Shown here one piece after another: positions 1-7,255 of a stretch of 64,000 nt of DNA. The DNA comes from Cellulomonas taurus (GTDB lineage: Bacteria > Actinomycetota > Actinomycetes > Actinomycetales > Cellulomonadaceae): assembly GCF_012931845.1 (NCBI RefSeq), contig NZ_CP051884.1, positions 3,224,001 to 3,288,000 on the forward strand, given 5' to 3'. The notes under the pieces are model-generated. The model did no database searches, was not told where the DNA came from, and saw nothing but the letters and a program-made list of their open reading frames with translations. The first letter of the stretch is position 1; every line of letters begins with the position of its first letter. Made by a program: the position numbers and the translations under genes.

Positions 1-410
1 CGGTGGACCGTGCGGCGGCTGGGTTGCTGGCCGAGGCGGCCGAGCAGGCAGGGGTGGAGCGCTACCTGCTGATCTCCTCGGTGGGTGCGGGGTCGGAGCC
101 GCCGGAGGGCACCGACGAGACGTTTGTGGCGTACCTCCGCGCGAAGACCGCCGCCGAGGAGGAACTGCGCTCGCACGCCGGGTTGGCCTGGACCATCCTG
201 CGGCCCGGCAGCCTCACCGACGACACCGGCACCGGGCACGTGCGGCTGGGTGCGGACATCCCGCGGGGCGAGGTGACCCGCGACGACGTGGCGGCGGTGC
301 TGGTCGCGCTCGCCGACGAGCCGCGCACCGCTGGGCTCACGGTCGAGCTGTCCGAGGGCCCGACCCCGATCCCGGCCGCGGTCGCCGCGCTGCTGGAGAC
401 CGAGGACTGA
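1..410 (+). CDS. NAD(P)-binding (NmrA/SDR-like) protein, 5' truncated
   Basis: C-terminal part of an atypical short-chain dehydrogenase or NAD(P)H-binding protein; the frame is open at the window edge, so the N-terminal Rossmann glycine motif is missing. Visible are the strand 'RYLLISSVGA', a YLRAK segment in the place of the YxxxK of extended SDRs, and 'WTILRPGSLTDD', typical of the NmrA/YwnB-like NAD(P)-binding family. These proteins are often redox sensors or epimerase-like enzymes; the substrate cannot be told. The gene ends 83 bp before the convergent DUF1540 gene, with a strong shared terminator between them. Confidence 0.75.
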   Translation, partial: VDRAAAGLLAEAAEQAGVERYLLISSVGAGSEPPEGTDETFVAYLRAKTAAEEELRSHAGLAWTILRPGSLTDDTGTGHVRLGADIPRGEVTRDDVAAVLVALADEPRTAGLTVELSEGPTPIPAAVAALLETED

Positions 411-440
411 TCCCGGCCGCGGCGCCCTCCGCCGCGGACA

Positions 441-478
441 CGAACGGCCACCACCCGGCGAGGGGTGGTGGCCGTTCG
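441..478. terminator. Bidirectional terminator hairpin
   Basis: A perfect 16-bp inverted repeat (441-456 with 463-478, loop GGCGAG) sits between two convergent genes. It lies 31 bp after the upstream stop and 16 bp after the DUF1540 stop on the other strand, so it can serve both. Confidence 0.85.
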
Positions 479-493
479 ACTGAGCTGGGGGGC

Positions 494-793
494 TCAGGCC
501 TTCGCGTAGGTCAGGCAGTCGGCGGTGTCGTGGCCGGCACCGATCCGGATCGACTCCGCGCCACACTCCAGCGAGGCGTTGTGGGTGCAGTCGACGCGCT
601 GGCAGGCACCGACGTGCGAGACCACCCGGTCCAGTCCGCCCTTGATGTTCAGCGGGATGAACGTCGCGCACTGGGCGTCCGAGCCGGCGGCGCCGACCGT
701 GATCGCCGCGGCACCGCAGGCGTGGTCGTGGTTGTAGGAACAGCCGGCCACCGAACACTCGGTGATGGCGGGAAGATCGGCGAGCGTGCTCAT
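494..793 (-). CDS. DUF1540 domain protein (two modules)
   Basis: A 99-aa Cys-rich protein made of two copies of the DUF1540 module. Each has the pattern C-x4-C-x-(H/N)-x4-C-(G)-A-x2-I-x-(V/I)-(G)-x5-(A)-x-C: residues about 13-47 ('ECSVAGCSYNHDHACG' onward) and about 61-96 ('ACQRVDCTHNASLECG' onward). The regularly spaced Cys and His suggest metal (probably Zn) binding; the biological role of the family is not established. The ATG at 793 was chosen over an upstream in-frame ATG at 871 because GGGAGA precedes it at good spacing and the protein then starts just before the first module. Confidence 0.85.
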   Translation of the reverse strand: MSTLADLPAITECSVAGCSYNHDHACGAAAITVGAAGSDAQCATFIPLNIKGGLDRVVSHVGACQRVDCTHNASLECGAESIRIGAGHDTADCLTYAKA

Positions 794-883
794 GGTTTCT
801 CCCGTGGGACGTGGGGGCGTGACGGCTGACCCGATCGACGGTAGGCCCGCGCACGGTGGGGTGTATAGCAAGGAAGGCCTGGC

Positions 884-2152
884 TCACTGAGCGGAATTTG
901 TGGCCTGACCTGCTGATTCGCTCGGAAAACTCGTCGGGCGCGTCTCCGCGTTGACCACGCCGCCGAGCAGCACCGTCATGCTGCACAGCCAGATCCACAG
1001 CGCCCCGGCCAGCACCAGGCCGAGCATCTGCGCCGCCGCCTGCACCATGATCCCGCTGCCCGCGTCCGCCCCCGGGGTCTGCGGCACGGCGACCCGGATG
1101 TAGAGGGTGTAGCCGCTGGACACCAGGAGCACCCCCAGCGCACCGATCACCGCGCCGGGCAGGCACTGTCGCCAGGTCACTCGCATTCGCGGCGCGTACC
1201 GGTAGAGCAGGGTGAGGAAGGCGATGGTGAGGGCGGCGACCGCGGGCCAGCGCAGCACATCCCACGCGGTGCGGAACGCCGCACCGAGTCCCCAGCGGTC
1301 GGCGAGCTCCGCCCCGGTGCCGAACAGCGGCCCGACCACCACCAGCAGCAGCAGCGCCACCACGGTCACGATCGCGCCGATGGTGAAGGCGAATCCGAGC
1401 AGGTACTGGGTGAGCCAGTTGCGCCGCGAGTCCACCCGGTAGGCGTCGTCCAGCGCCCGCACCGCGGCCCGGAACACCCGGCTCGCCAGGAACAGCGTCA
1501 CGACCAGGGCCCCGACCGCGAATCCGCCCCGCTGCTCGTTCAGCAGGCTGTCCACCAGGGGGGCCAGCACGTCGGTGGCGAGCTGCTGCGCGAAGACCGT
1601 GGTCAGCCCGTCGACCACCTGCGCCCGCAGCTGGTCCACCTGGTCGTCGCCGATCAGCGGTCGCAGGTAGCCGAGGCTGGCACCGAGGGCGGTGGCGAGC
1701 GGCACCAGGGAGATCAGCGCGTAGTAGGTCATCTCCGCCGCCAGCCCGGTCACCCGGACCTCCCCCGCCCGCACCACCGACCGCACGGCGATGGCCAGGA
1801 CGTTCCGGCCGCGCACGCGCACCGGGTGCCGTTCCGCGAGCGTGATCGCCCGCTGACCCCAGGTCGGTGACCCGGCCAGCCGCTCCCGGCGCCGGGCCAA
1901 TGGTCCGCGCACCCGCCCGACCAGCGCACCGGCACCGAGCACCAGCAGCGCCGAGCCGCCCACGGTGATCGCCGCGCCCAGCACGGTGCGGCCGGTCCCC
2001 TCGCGCATCCCGGCCAGCAGCAGCGCGGTCGACCCGGCCAGCGTCCAGATGATGATGGTCGTGGCCGCGGTGGGCAGCCGGTCCCGCACCCACGCCGACC
2101 GACGTGCCAGCACCGAGAGCAGCAGGCCGAGCGTGAGCACCAACCCGGGCAT
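884..2152 (-). CDS. YihY/virulence factor BrkB family membrane protein
   Basis: A 422-aa polytopic membrane protein. Two N-terminal hydrophobic segments (about 1-25 and 35-75) come before a BrkB/YihY domain from about residue 110. The domain shows the family features 'LAAEMTYYALISLVPL', a long periplasm-facing helix region, 'FLASRVFRAAVRALDDAYRV' and the late motif 'LYRYAPRMRVTW'. BrkB was once thought to be RNase BN but is now regarded as a membrane protein of uncertain transport function. The extra N-terminal pair of segments makes it longer than the roughly 300-aa core. It is divergent from the beta-propeller gene. Confidence 0.85.
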   Translation of the reverse strand: MPGLVLTLGLLLSVLARRSAWVRDRLPTAATTIIIWTLAGSTALLLAGMREGTGRTVLGAAITVGGSALLVLGAGALVGRVRGPLARRRERLAGSPTWGQRAITLAERHPVRVRGRNVLAIAVRSVVRAGEVRVTGLAAEMTYYALISLVPLATALGASLGYLRPLIGDDQVDQLRAQVVDGLTTVFAQQLATDVLAPLVDSLLNEQRGGFAVGALVVTLFLASRVFRAAVRALDDAYRVDSRRNWLTQYLLGFAFTIGAIVTVVALLLLVVVGPLFGTGAELADRWGLGAAFRTAWDVLRWPAVAALTIAFLTLLYRYAPRMRVTWRQCLPGAVIGALGVLLVSSGYTLYIRVAVPQTPGADAGSGIMVQAAAQMLGLVLAGALWIWLCSMTVLLGGVVNAETRPTSFPSESAGQATNSAQ

Positions 2153-2234
2153 GCGGCTCCCTCACTCGTCGGACGGTCGACGCCATTGTCCCGTGCCGGA
2201 CGTCGACCGGCCCCCGCCGCGTAGCGTGAGCGGC

Positions 2235-3074
2235 ATGCCCCGCGTGCTCCGGCCGTCCCAACGCTCCCAGGTGATGCTCGCCGATCCGCTCACCGACGCC
2301 GCTCCCCTGCTGCTGCTGGACACGGACATCGTGCTGCTCGAGGCCCCGAACTGGGCGGCGGACGACACCCTCTACCTCAACGGCGACGGTCTGCTCTGGC
2401 GGCTCAAGATCGACGACCCGCGACCGGAGCCGATCGACTTCGACGGCCTGCCACCGATCAACAACGACCACGTCCTGCACCCGGACGGCACACACATCCT
2501 GATGTCCGCCGACGACGGCCACATCTATCGCGGCGCACTCACCGGCGGCCCGGTGCGGCGACTGACCCCCGACGACGGGTCCTGGCGCTTCCTGCACGGC
2601 ATCGCCCCGGAGGGCGACCGGCTCGCCTACGTCACCCTGACCGACTTCGACCAGCCCGGTCGCCTCGCGATCCTGCCCGAGGGCGGCGACCCGGTGGTCG
2701 TCCCGACCGGTGACGGTCACCTGGACGGCCCCGAGTGGACCCCGGACGGGCGGTGGATCGCGTTCAACCTCGCGGGCCAGCTGGCCCGGGTGCCGGACGG
2801 CGGTGGACCGGTGGAGCCGCTGTTGCGCAGCGACACCGTCGACTGGTTCCCGCACTACGCGCCCACCGGCTCCCTCGCGTCGTACCTGGTGTTCCCGACC
2901 GGGACCGTCGGGCATCCCGCCGACCTGGACGTGACGGTGCGGGTGGTCGACGTCGCCGACTGGGCCACCCCGGTCCGCGACTACCCGGTGTTCGGCGGCC
3001 AGGGCACGATCAACGTGAACAGCTGGTCCCCCGACGGCCGGCGGCTGGCGTTCGTGGCGTACCCGATCGGCTAG
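2235..3074 (+). CDS. TolB-like (PD40) beta-propeller protein
   Basis: A 279-aa protein without a signal peptide, built of repeated blades of the WD40-like/PD40 type ('WTPDGRWIAFNLAG', 'WSPDGRRLAFVAYPIG', 'DGTHILMSADDGHIY', 'EGDRLAYVTL'). These folds usually serve protein interaction or, in the cytosol, accompany transport systems; no partner is evident here. The ATG at 2235 opens the conserved part. The last base of its TAG stop belongs to the inserted IS (the original stop had the same sequence), so the protein is intact although its terminator now lies beyond the element. Confidence 0.75.
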   Translation: MPRVLRPSQRSQVMLADPLTDAAPLLLLDTDIVLLEAPNWAADDTLYLNGDGLLWRLKIDDPRPEPIDFDGLPPINNDHVLHPDGTHILMSADDGHIYRGALTGGPVRRLTPDDGSWRFLHGIAPEGDRLAYVTLTDFDQPGRLAILPEGGDPVVVPTGDGHLDGPEWTPDGRWIAFNLAGQLARVPDGGGPVEPLLRSDTVDWFPHYAPTGSLASYLVFPTGTVGHPADLDVTVRVVDVADWATPVRDYPVFGGQGTINVNSWSPDGRRLAFVAYPIG

Positions 3075-3089
3075 GCGTGTCTCCTAAAC
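3074..3089 (+). repeat. IS left terminal inverted repeat
   Basis: GGCGTGTCTCCTAAAC, matching the reversed right end at 4643-4658 in 15 of 16 positions. Its first G completes the TAG stop of the interrupted upstream gene. Confidence 0.85.
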
Positions 3090-3710
3090 CCGTGACCACG
3101 TGATGCAGGCGGCCATGACGACTGCGGCGCGGTAGGTGATGGCGAGCTTGTCGTAGCGGGTGGCTAGAGCACGCCATTGCTTAAGCAGGGCGAAGGACCG
3201 TTCGACCACGTTGCGGCGTCTGAAGGACTCGGCATCGAACTTCGGCGGGCGTCCGCCCGCCGATCCGCGGCGCGCGCGGGCAGCGCTGGAGTCCTTCTTC
3301 TCCGGGATCACGACCTTGATCCCACGGGCACGCAGGTGGGCACGAATCGGGCCCGTGGCATAGGCGCGGTCGGCCAGGACCGCATCGGGCGTCGTGCGCG
3401 GTCGACCCGGTCCCAGGCGCGGGGCCCTGACGTCCGCCAAGACCTCGATCAACATCGCACCGTCGTTACGCTGTCCGCCGGTGACGACCGCGGCCAGCGG
3501 CCTGCCGCGTCCGTCCACAACATGGTGGATCTTCGTGCTCAGTCCGCCGCGAGACCTCCCGATGCCGTGACCGGCGGGTTCGCGGTGACCACCAAGCGGG
3601 CTGTGGACGAACTCCTCATTGAGCTCGGTGTGATTCGCCCGTGCCCCCTGTGTCCTGCTCCGGGCGGGTGGTGTTCGTCGCGTGCTGGTGGGCCCGAGCG
3701 ATCGTGGCAT
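3084..3710 (-). CDS. IS5-family transposase, second frame (orfB, C-terminal catalytic half)
   Basis: Encodes the second and third residues of the DDE centre: 'AVLADRAYAT' (second D) and 'RRNVVERSFALLKQWRAL' (E), followed by the usual 'TRYDKLAITYRAAVVMA' tail. It has no convincing start of its own. It overlaps orfA (3616-3710), and translation probably enters it by a +1 (or -2) shift at the G5 run at 3644-3648, fusing the halves into a protein of about 310 aa. The open frame is given; the true entry point lies near the shift. Confidence 0.8.
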   Translation of the reverse strand: MPRSLGPTSTRRTPPARSRTQGARANHTELNEEFVHSPLGGHREPAGHGIGRSRGGLSTKIHHVVDGRGRPLAAVVTGGQRNDGAMLIEVLADVRAPRLGPGRPRTTPDAVLADRAYATGPIRAHLRARGIKVVIPEKKDSSAARARRGSAGGRPPKFDAESFRRRNVVERSFALLKQWRALATRYDKLAITYRAAVVMAACITWSRV

Positions 3711-4038
3711 CGACCGATACCGTCCAGTCGACCTCGCCGGCGGCGTCGGCCTCAGCGATCAACCGGGTCATGACTCGGTCCCAGGTCCCGTCCTCGGCGT
3801 AGCGGCGGTGTCGCTTCCAGGCCGTCTGCCAGGGGCCGAACTTCTCGCGAGGCAGGTCACGCCACGCGATCCCGGTGCGGTACCGGTAGGCGATGCCCTC
3901 GACCACTCGTCGACTGTCTCGGAACGGACGACCCTGACGACCTTCGTTCGAAGGCAGCAACGGCTCGATCCGAGCCCACTGCTTATCGGAGAACACCTGA
4001 GACCGCGAAGACGACGCCACCAGCAAAGCCTCTCCCAC
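3616..4038 (-). CDS. IS5-family transposase, first frame (orfA, DUF4096-like N-terminal half)
   Basis: A 140-aa first frame with the N-terminal helix-turn-helix-like transposase domain ('FSDKQWARIEPLLPSN', 'GIAYRYRTGIAWRDLP', 'FGPWQTAWKRHRRY') and the first catalytic Asp in 'VSVDATIARAHQHA'. The GTG at 4038 is chosen because homology begins shortly after it and the frame upstream is unlike any transposase. It reads into orfB by frameshifting. The SnoaL-like passenger gene ends 29 bp upstream on the same strand. Confidence 0.8.
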   Translation of the reverse strand: MGEALLVASSSRSQVFSDKQWARIEPLLPSNEGRQGRPFRDSRRVVEGIAYRYRTGIAWRDLPREKFGPWQTAWKRHRRYAEDGTWDRVMTRLIAEADAAGEVDWTVSVDATIARAHQHATNTTRPEQDTGGTGESHRAQ

Positions 4039-4067
4039 ACGCGAGCGATCGTCGGGAGGCCGTGGCC

Positions 4068-4415
4068 CTAGGCGTCCGCCGAGCCTTCCCGATAGATCTT
4101 CGCCTTCTTGATCCGACCGGCCGCCAGGTCGAACACGGCGATCAGGGACGCACGCTTGGTCACATCGTCGTGGGTCCACATCTCGGTCATCTCAACAGCG
4201 ACTGCCTCCCCATCGGCGATTGTCCTGACCAAGCTCAGACGCGGCCTGATCGAGCGCATTGCCCCCTCGAAGAACGAGCGAAGCTCACCAGCAGGCACCG
4301 CGTAGTCCCCGGTGACCCAGGTGGCGTCAGGTGCGAAGTCAGCCAGAAGACCGTCCGCGTCTCCCGCGTTGAAGGAGTCGATGTGTCGCTGAACGAGATC
4401 GCGCGTGGTGTCCAC
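4068..4415 (-). CDS. SnoaL-like/NTF2-fold protein, passenger gene in the IS
   Basis: A 115-aa single-domain protein of the nuclear transport factor 2/SnoaL-like superfamily: 'LVQRHIDSFNAGDADGLLADFAPDATW' opens the cone-shaped fold and 'MWTHDDVTKRASLIAVFDLAAGRI' closes the sheet. Members include polyketide cyclases, limonene epoxide hydrolases and many of unknown function; no substrate can be assigned. The GTG start at 4415 puts the fold at the N-terminus; there is no clear ribosome site. It lies inside the terminal repeats, on the transposase strand and upstream of it, so it moves with the IS. The frame is open as far as the right repeat, but the extra residues are low-complexity. Confidence 0.7.
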   Translation of the reverse strand: MDTTRDLVQRHIDSFNAGDADGLLADFAPDATWVTGDYAVPAGELRSFFEGAMRSIRPRLSLVRTIADGEAVAVEMTEMWTHDDVTKRASLIAVFDLAAGRIKKAKIYREGSADA

Positions 4416-4417
4416 AC

Positions 4418-4432
4418 CGCCACTATGGCGGA
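4418..4432. promoter_or_regulatory. Palindrome at the start of the passenger gene
   Basis: CCGCC-ACTAT-GGCGG is a perfect 5-bp inverted repeat ending 3 bp before the GTG of the SnoaL-like gene. On the minus strand it contains CATAGT, a fair -10 hexamer, consistent with a leaderless transcript or an operator. Between it and the right repeat (4433-4642) I see no other gene. Confidence 0.35.
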
Positions 4433-4642
4433 CGACCACGGTCGGGCGTGGCCGAAAAGCTGGGGTCTCGGACGACGCAGCCTCGATGGTGCCTGCGACC
4501 GAAGCGGACGGCGACGTCGGCGAGCTCGCGAGCGACCGCGCTGCGCTTGATTGCGCGGCGAGGACGCGCCACGCCGCGCAGGCACACGGGTTATCGCTTA
4601 CGCCTGGGGATCGTCCTCGACGACGGCACCACGTCGCCTTCC

Positions 4643-4658
4643 GTTTGGGAGACACGCC
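4643..4658 (-). repeat. IS right terminal inverted repeat
   Basis: Reads GGCGTGTCTCCCAAAC on the minus strand. It is followed on the plus strand by CTA, the duplicate of the triplet before the left end. Confidence 0.85.
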
Positions 4659-4666
4659 CTAGACGA

Positions 4667-4700
4667 CGACGCCCCCACCGGAATCCCGGCAGGGGCGTCG
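4667..4700. terminator. Bidirectional terminator hairpin
   Basis: CGACGCCCC (4667-4675) pairs with GGGGCGTCG (4692-4700). It ends the chemoreceptor gene on the minus strand and, before the IS arrived, ended the beta-propeller gene. A copy differing at one base in 34 recurs at 10007-10040. Confidence 0.75.
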
Positions 4701-4713
4701 CGGCGAGCACCCG

Positions 4714-6330
4714 TCAGTAGGTGAACGTGGCCACGGAGGTCCGCAGGTCCGCTGCCATGTGCGCGAGTTCGCTGACGGCGGCGGTGGTCTGGGAGAGGGC
4801 CTGGGTGGTGGAGTCCGCGGCGGCGGACACCCCGGTGATGGTGCCGGCGATCTCCCCGGCACTGGTGGCGGCGTCACCGACGTTGCGGCTCATCTCGGTG
4901 GTCGTCGCGGTCTGCTCCTCCACCGCCGAGGCGATCGTGAGCTGGTAGTCGTTGATCGAGCTGATGACACCGGAGATGTGCTCGATCGCCTCGACCGCAC
5001 CCGTGGCATCGGTCTGGATCGTCGCCACCAGGCGACCGATGCTCTCGGTCGCCTGCGCCGTCTCCTGCGCCAGTTCCTTCACCTCGGAGGCGACGACCGC
5101 GAAGCCCTTGCCGGCCTCACCCGCCCGCGCGGCCTCGATCGTCGCGTTCAGGGCGAGCAGGTTGGTCTGCTCGGCGATCGTGGTGATGACGCGGACCACG
5201 TCCCCGATCTGCTGGCTCGACGTCCCCAGTTCGGAGACGGTGACGGTGGCGCTCTGGGCGGCGGTGACGGCCTCGGCCGCGACCCGGGCCGCCTCGTTCG
5301 CCGACTGGGAGATCTCGCGGATCGACGCGCTCATCTGCTCGGCGCCCGCCGCGACGGTCTGGACGTTCCCGGAGACCTGCACCGCTGCCGCCGAGACCAC
5401 CCCAGCCTGCACCGAGGTCTCCTCCGCGCCCGCGCCGATCTGCTGCGCGCTGGCCGAGAGCTGTTCCGACGCCGAGGCGACCGAGTCCGAGGACCGCGCG
5501 ACCGTGGCCATCACCTCGCCGAGCCTGCGGGTCGCCATGTCCAGGGCGGCGCCCATCCGACCGAGCTCGTCCTGCGAGGTCAGACCGGAGGTGTGGGTCA
5601 GGTCGCCCTCGGCGAGCCGTTCCGCCACCAGCTGCACCACGGCGGCGCTGCGGGCGATGCCGCGGGCGATGAACCACCCGAGCGCCAGAGCGAGCGCCGC
5701 TCCCACGGCGAGGAGCGCGATGGCGATGGCCCGCTGGTGGCCGTAGGCGGCAGAGGAGGCAGCGACCGCCTCCTGAGCGCGCTTGTTCTCGGTGTCCAGC
5801 AGGACCGAGATCTGGTCGGTCATCTGGTCGGTCAGCGGCACCGACTGCTGCTCGTTGGCCGCCAGCCATCCGGCGCTGTCCCCCGCCAGCGCGAACGGCG
5901 CGAGGACCTCACGCTGGACCTGCAGGTACTGCGCCACCGTGTCATTGAGGTCGGCCAGCGTGTCCTCACGCAGTGCGTCCAACGGCGTCGCCGCATAGCG
6001 GCTCTCGGCGGCATCGAACGCTGCCACCGCGTCCTCGAACCCGGCGAGCTCGTCCCGGGTGCTGTCCTCGTCCACGGCCAGGATCGCGTCCCGCGACGCG
6101 AGGCGGATGTCCTGCAGCGTCACCTGCATCTGCCCGGTGTAGAGGACCCCGAGCACGTTCTCCTCGTAGACCATTTCCGTGGTCCGGGCCGAGGTGGCCA
6201 GAGCCTGGAGCCCCACCAGGCCGACCACCACCGCGACGACGGTCGCGACCAGCACCGCGGCGAGGATCTTGACGCGGACGCTGAGGTCCCGCAGTCGTGA
6301 GGGAAGGGACGTCGAGCTCAGGACAGGCAC
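4714..6330 (-). CDS. Methyl-accepting chemotaxis protein
   Basis: A 538-aa transmembrane chemoreceptor. TM1 is at about 18-42, a four-helix ligand domain at about 45-190 ('[19 protein letters not shown]'), TM2 at about 198-216, HAMP to about 270, then a long signalling coiled coil with the conserved hairpin tip at about 386-413 ('[20 protein letters not shown]'). It would control a CheA-CheW complex, but no che gene is in the window, so its partners lie elsewhere. It ends without a CheR/B-binding pentapeptide. The start is GTG with GGAG upstream; a small hairpin (TGAGGG-ATCCC-CCCTCA, 6350-6366) lies in the leader. Confidence 0.9.
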   Translation of the reverse strand: MPVLSSTSLPSRLRDLSVRVKILAAVLVATVVAVVVGLVGLQALATSARTTEMVYEENVLGVLYTGQMQVTLQDIRLASRDAILAVDEDSTRDELAGFEDAVAAFDAAESRYAATPLDALREDTLADLNDTVAQYLQVQREVLAPFALAGDSAGWLAANEQQSVPLTDQMTDQISVLLDTENKRAQEAVAASSAAYGHQRAIAIALLAVGAALALALGWFIARGIARSAAVVQLVAERLAEGDLTHTSGLTSQDELGRMGAALDMATRRLGEVMATVARSSDSVASASEQLSASAQQIGAGAEETSVQAGVVSAAAVQVSGNVQTVAAGAEQMSASIREISQSANEAARVAAEAVTAAQSATVTVSELGTSSQQIGDVVRVITTIAEQTNLLALNATIEAARAGEAGKGFAVVASEVKELAQETAQATESIGRLVATIQTDATGAVEAIEHISGVISSINDYQLTIASAVEEQTATTTEMSRNVGDAATSAGEIAGTITGVSAAADSTTQALSQTTAAVSELAHMAADLRTSVATFTY

Positions 6331-6490
6331 AGTGCACTCCAGGGGGGTGTGAGGGATCCCCCCTCAGATCGACCCCCGTGCCCAGTGAGTGAGTGTTCAA
6401 CCACCGCGGGTGTCGCCTGCTGGTCGCACCCGAGCGATCACGGTCTGCCGTCGCGCGGCAGGCGAGGGGCGAGGTGCCGATCAGTGCCGG

Positions 6491-7114
6491 TCAGTGCCGC
6501 TCGGACTGCGGCCGGAGGCGCCGCTCGGCACCGTCCAGATGCTGCACGAGGAGACGAGCGAGGGTGTCCGCGTCCCCCGCCGCGATCGCCTCGACCATCA
6601 GCCGATGCTCCTCGTCGGCCTGCTCCTTGCCCCCGAGGTCCTGGATGTTGCGCAGGGAGTACGGCTGCACGGCGGACAGCAGCGAAGACAAGATCGCCGC
6701 GGTCCGGGGACGCTCGGCCAGCGCGTGCAGGCGCTGGTGGAACGCGAAGTTCAGCGCCATCCAGGTCGGGACGTCCTGTTCGACCGTCATCTCCGCCGCG
6801 GCGTCCCGCAGCTGGGCGAGCGCGCGGGCGGTGACACCGTCGATGACCGGTCCGGCGATGGTCGGCTCGAGCGCCTTGCGCAGGCTGTAGAGCTCGGCCA
6901 GGTCGTCGTAGGACAGCACGCGGACCGTCGCCCCGCCGCCGCCACGGATCTCGACCAGACCGTTGGCCTCGAGCAGGCGAAGGGCCTCGCGGATCGGGTT
7001 GCGGCTGACCCCGAAGCGCCGGGCGAGGTCCTCCTGCACCAGTTGCTCGCCCTCGCCGAACTCTCCCTCACGGATGGCGCGACTGATGCGGTCCGCGATG
7101 ACGTCGGGGGTCAT
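6491..7114 (-). CDS. GntR/FadR-family transcriptional regulator
   Basis: A 207-aa regulator with an N-terminal winged helix ('LARRFGVSRNPIREALRLLEANGLVEI', about 30-57) and an FCD effector domain (about 75-195) that keeps metal-binding-type residues ('FHQRLHALAERP', 'EHRLMVEAI'). FCD regulators bind small acids and repress adjacent catabolic genes. It is divergent from the MFS-esterase operon, so it most likely controls that promoter and its own. The ATG at 7114 has a strong GGAGGG site. The 160 bp separating its stop from the chemoreceptor start hold nothing else I can name. Confidence 0.88.
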   Translation of the reverse strand: MTPDVIADRISRAIREGEFGEGEQLVQEDLARRFGVSRNPIREALRLLEANGLVEIRGGGGATVRVLSYDDLAELYSLRKALEPTIAGPVIDGVTARALAQLRDAAAEMTVEQDVPTWMALNFAFHQRLHALAERPRTAAILSSLLSAVQPYSLRNIQDLGGKEQADEEHRLMVEAIAAGDADTLARLLVQHLDGAERRLRPQSERH

Positions 7115-7179
7115 CGCCCTCCTTCGGTGGCAGGGGTTGGCGCTGGTCAGCGTACTGCACGTGCCCCAGGATCACGCGG

Positions 7180-7208
7180 TTGTCCTCACTGTCCGCAGTG
7201 CGTACAGT
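7180..7208 (+). promoter_or_regulatory. Promoter of the MFS-esterase operon with palindromic operator
   Basis: TTGTCC (7180-7185) and TACAGT (7203-7208) are separated by 17 bp. The spacer holds the palindrome CACTG-TCCG-CAGTG (7187-7200), a likely site for the divergent GntR regulator. The operon start codon is 48 bp downstream. Confidence 0.5.
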
Positions 7209-7255
7209 GCCGGAGTCCGGCATCGTGGCCGGCTGATCCCCAGGGAGAATTCGAC

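Larger units (their letters stand above)
3074..4658 (-). mobile_element. IS5-family (IS427-like) insertion sequence with passenger gene
   Basis: A 1585-bp element bounded by near-perfect terminal inverted repeats: GGCGTGTCTCCTAAAC at 3074-3089 and, reversed, GGCGTGTCTCCCAAAC at 4643-4658 (one mismatch). A 3-bp target duplication CTA flanks it (3071-3073 and 4659-4661). The transposase is split over two overlapping frames, as in the IS427 group. The element is about twice the usual 0.83-0.9 kb of that group because a SnoaL-like gene and about 230 bp lie between the transposase start and the right repeat. Intact ends, duplication and catalytic residues suggest recent, possibly active, insertion. 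Confidence 0.85.

Noticed and set aside
4416..4655. N-terminal extension of the SnoaL-like protein starting inside the right IS repeat
   Set aside because: The frame is open, but the 80 extra residues are Ser/Ala/Arg-rich without fold, and the domain starts right after the GTG at 4415.
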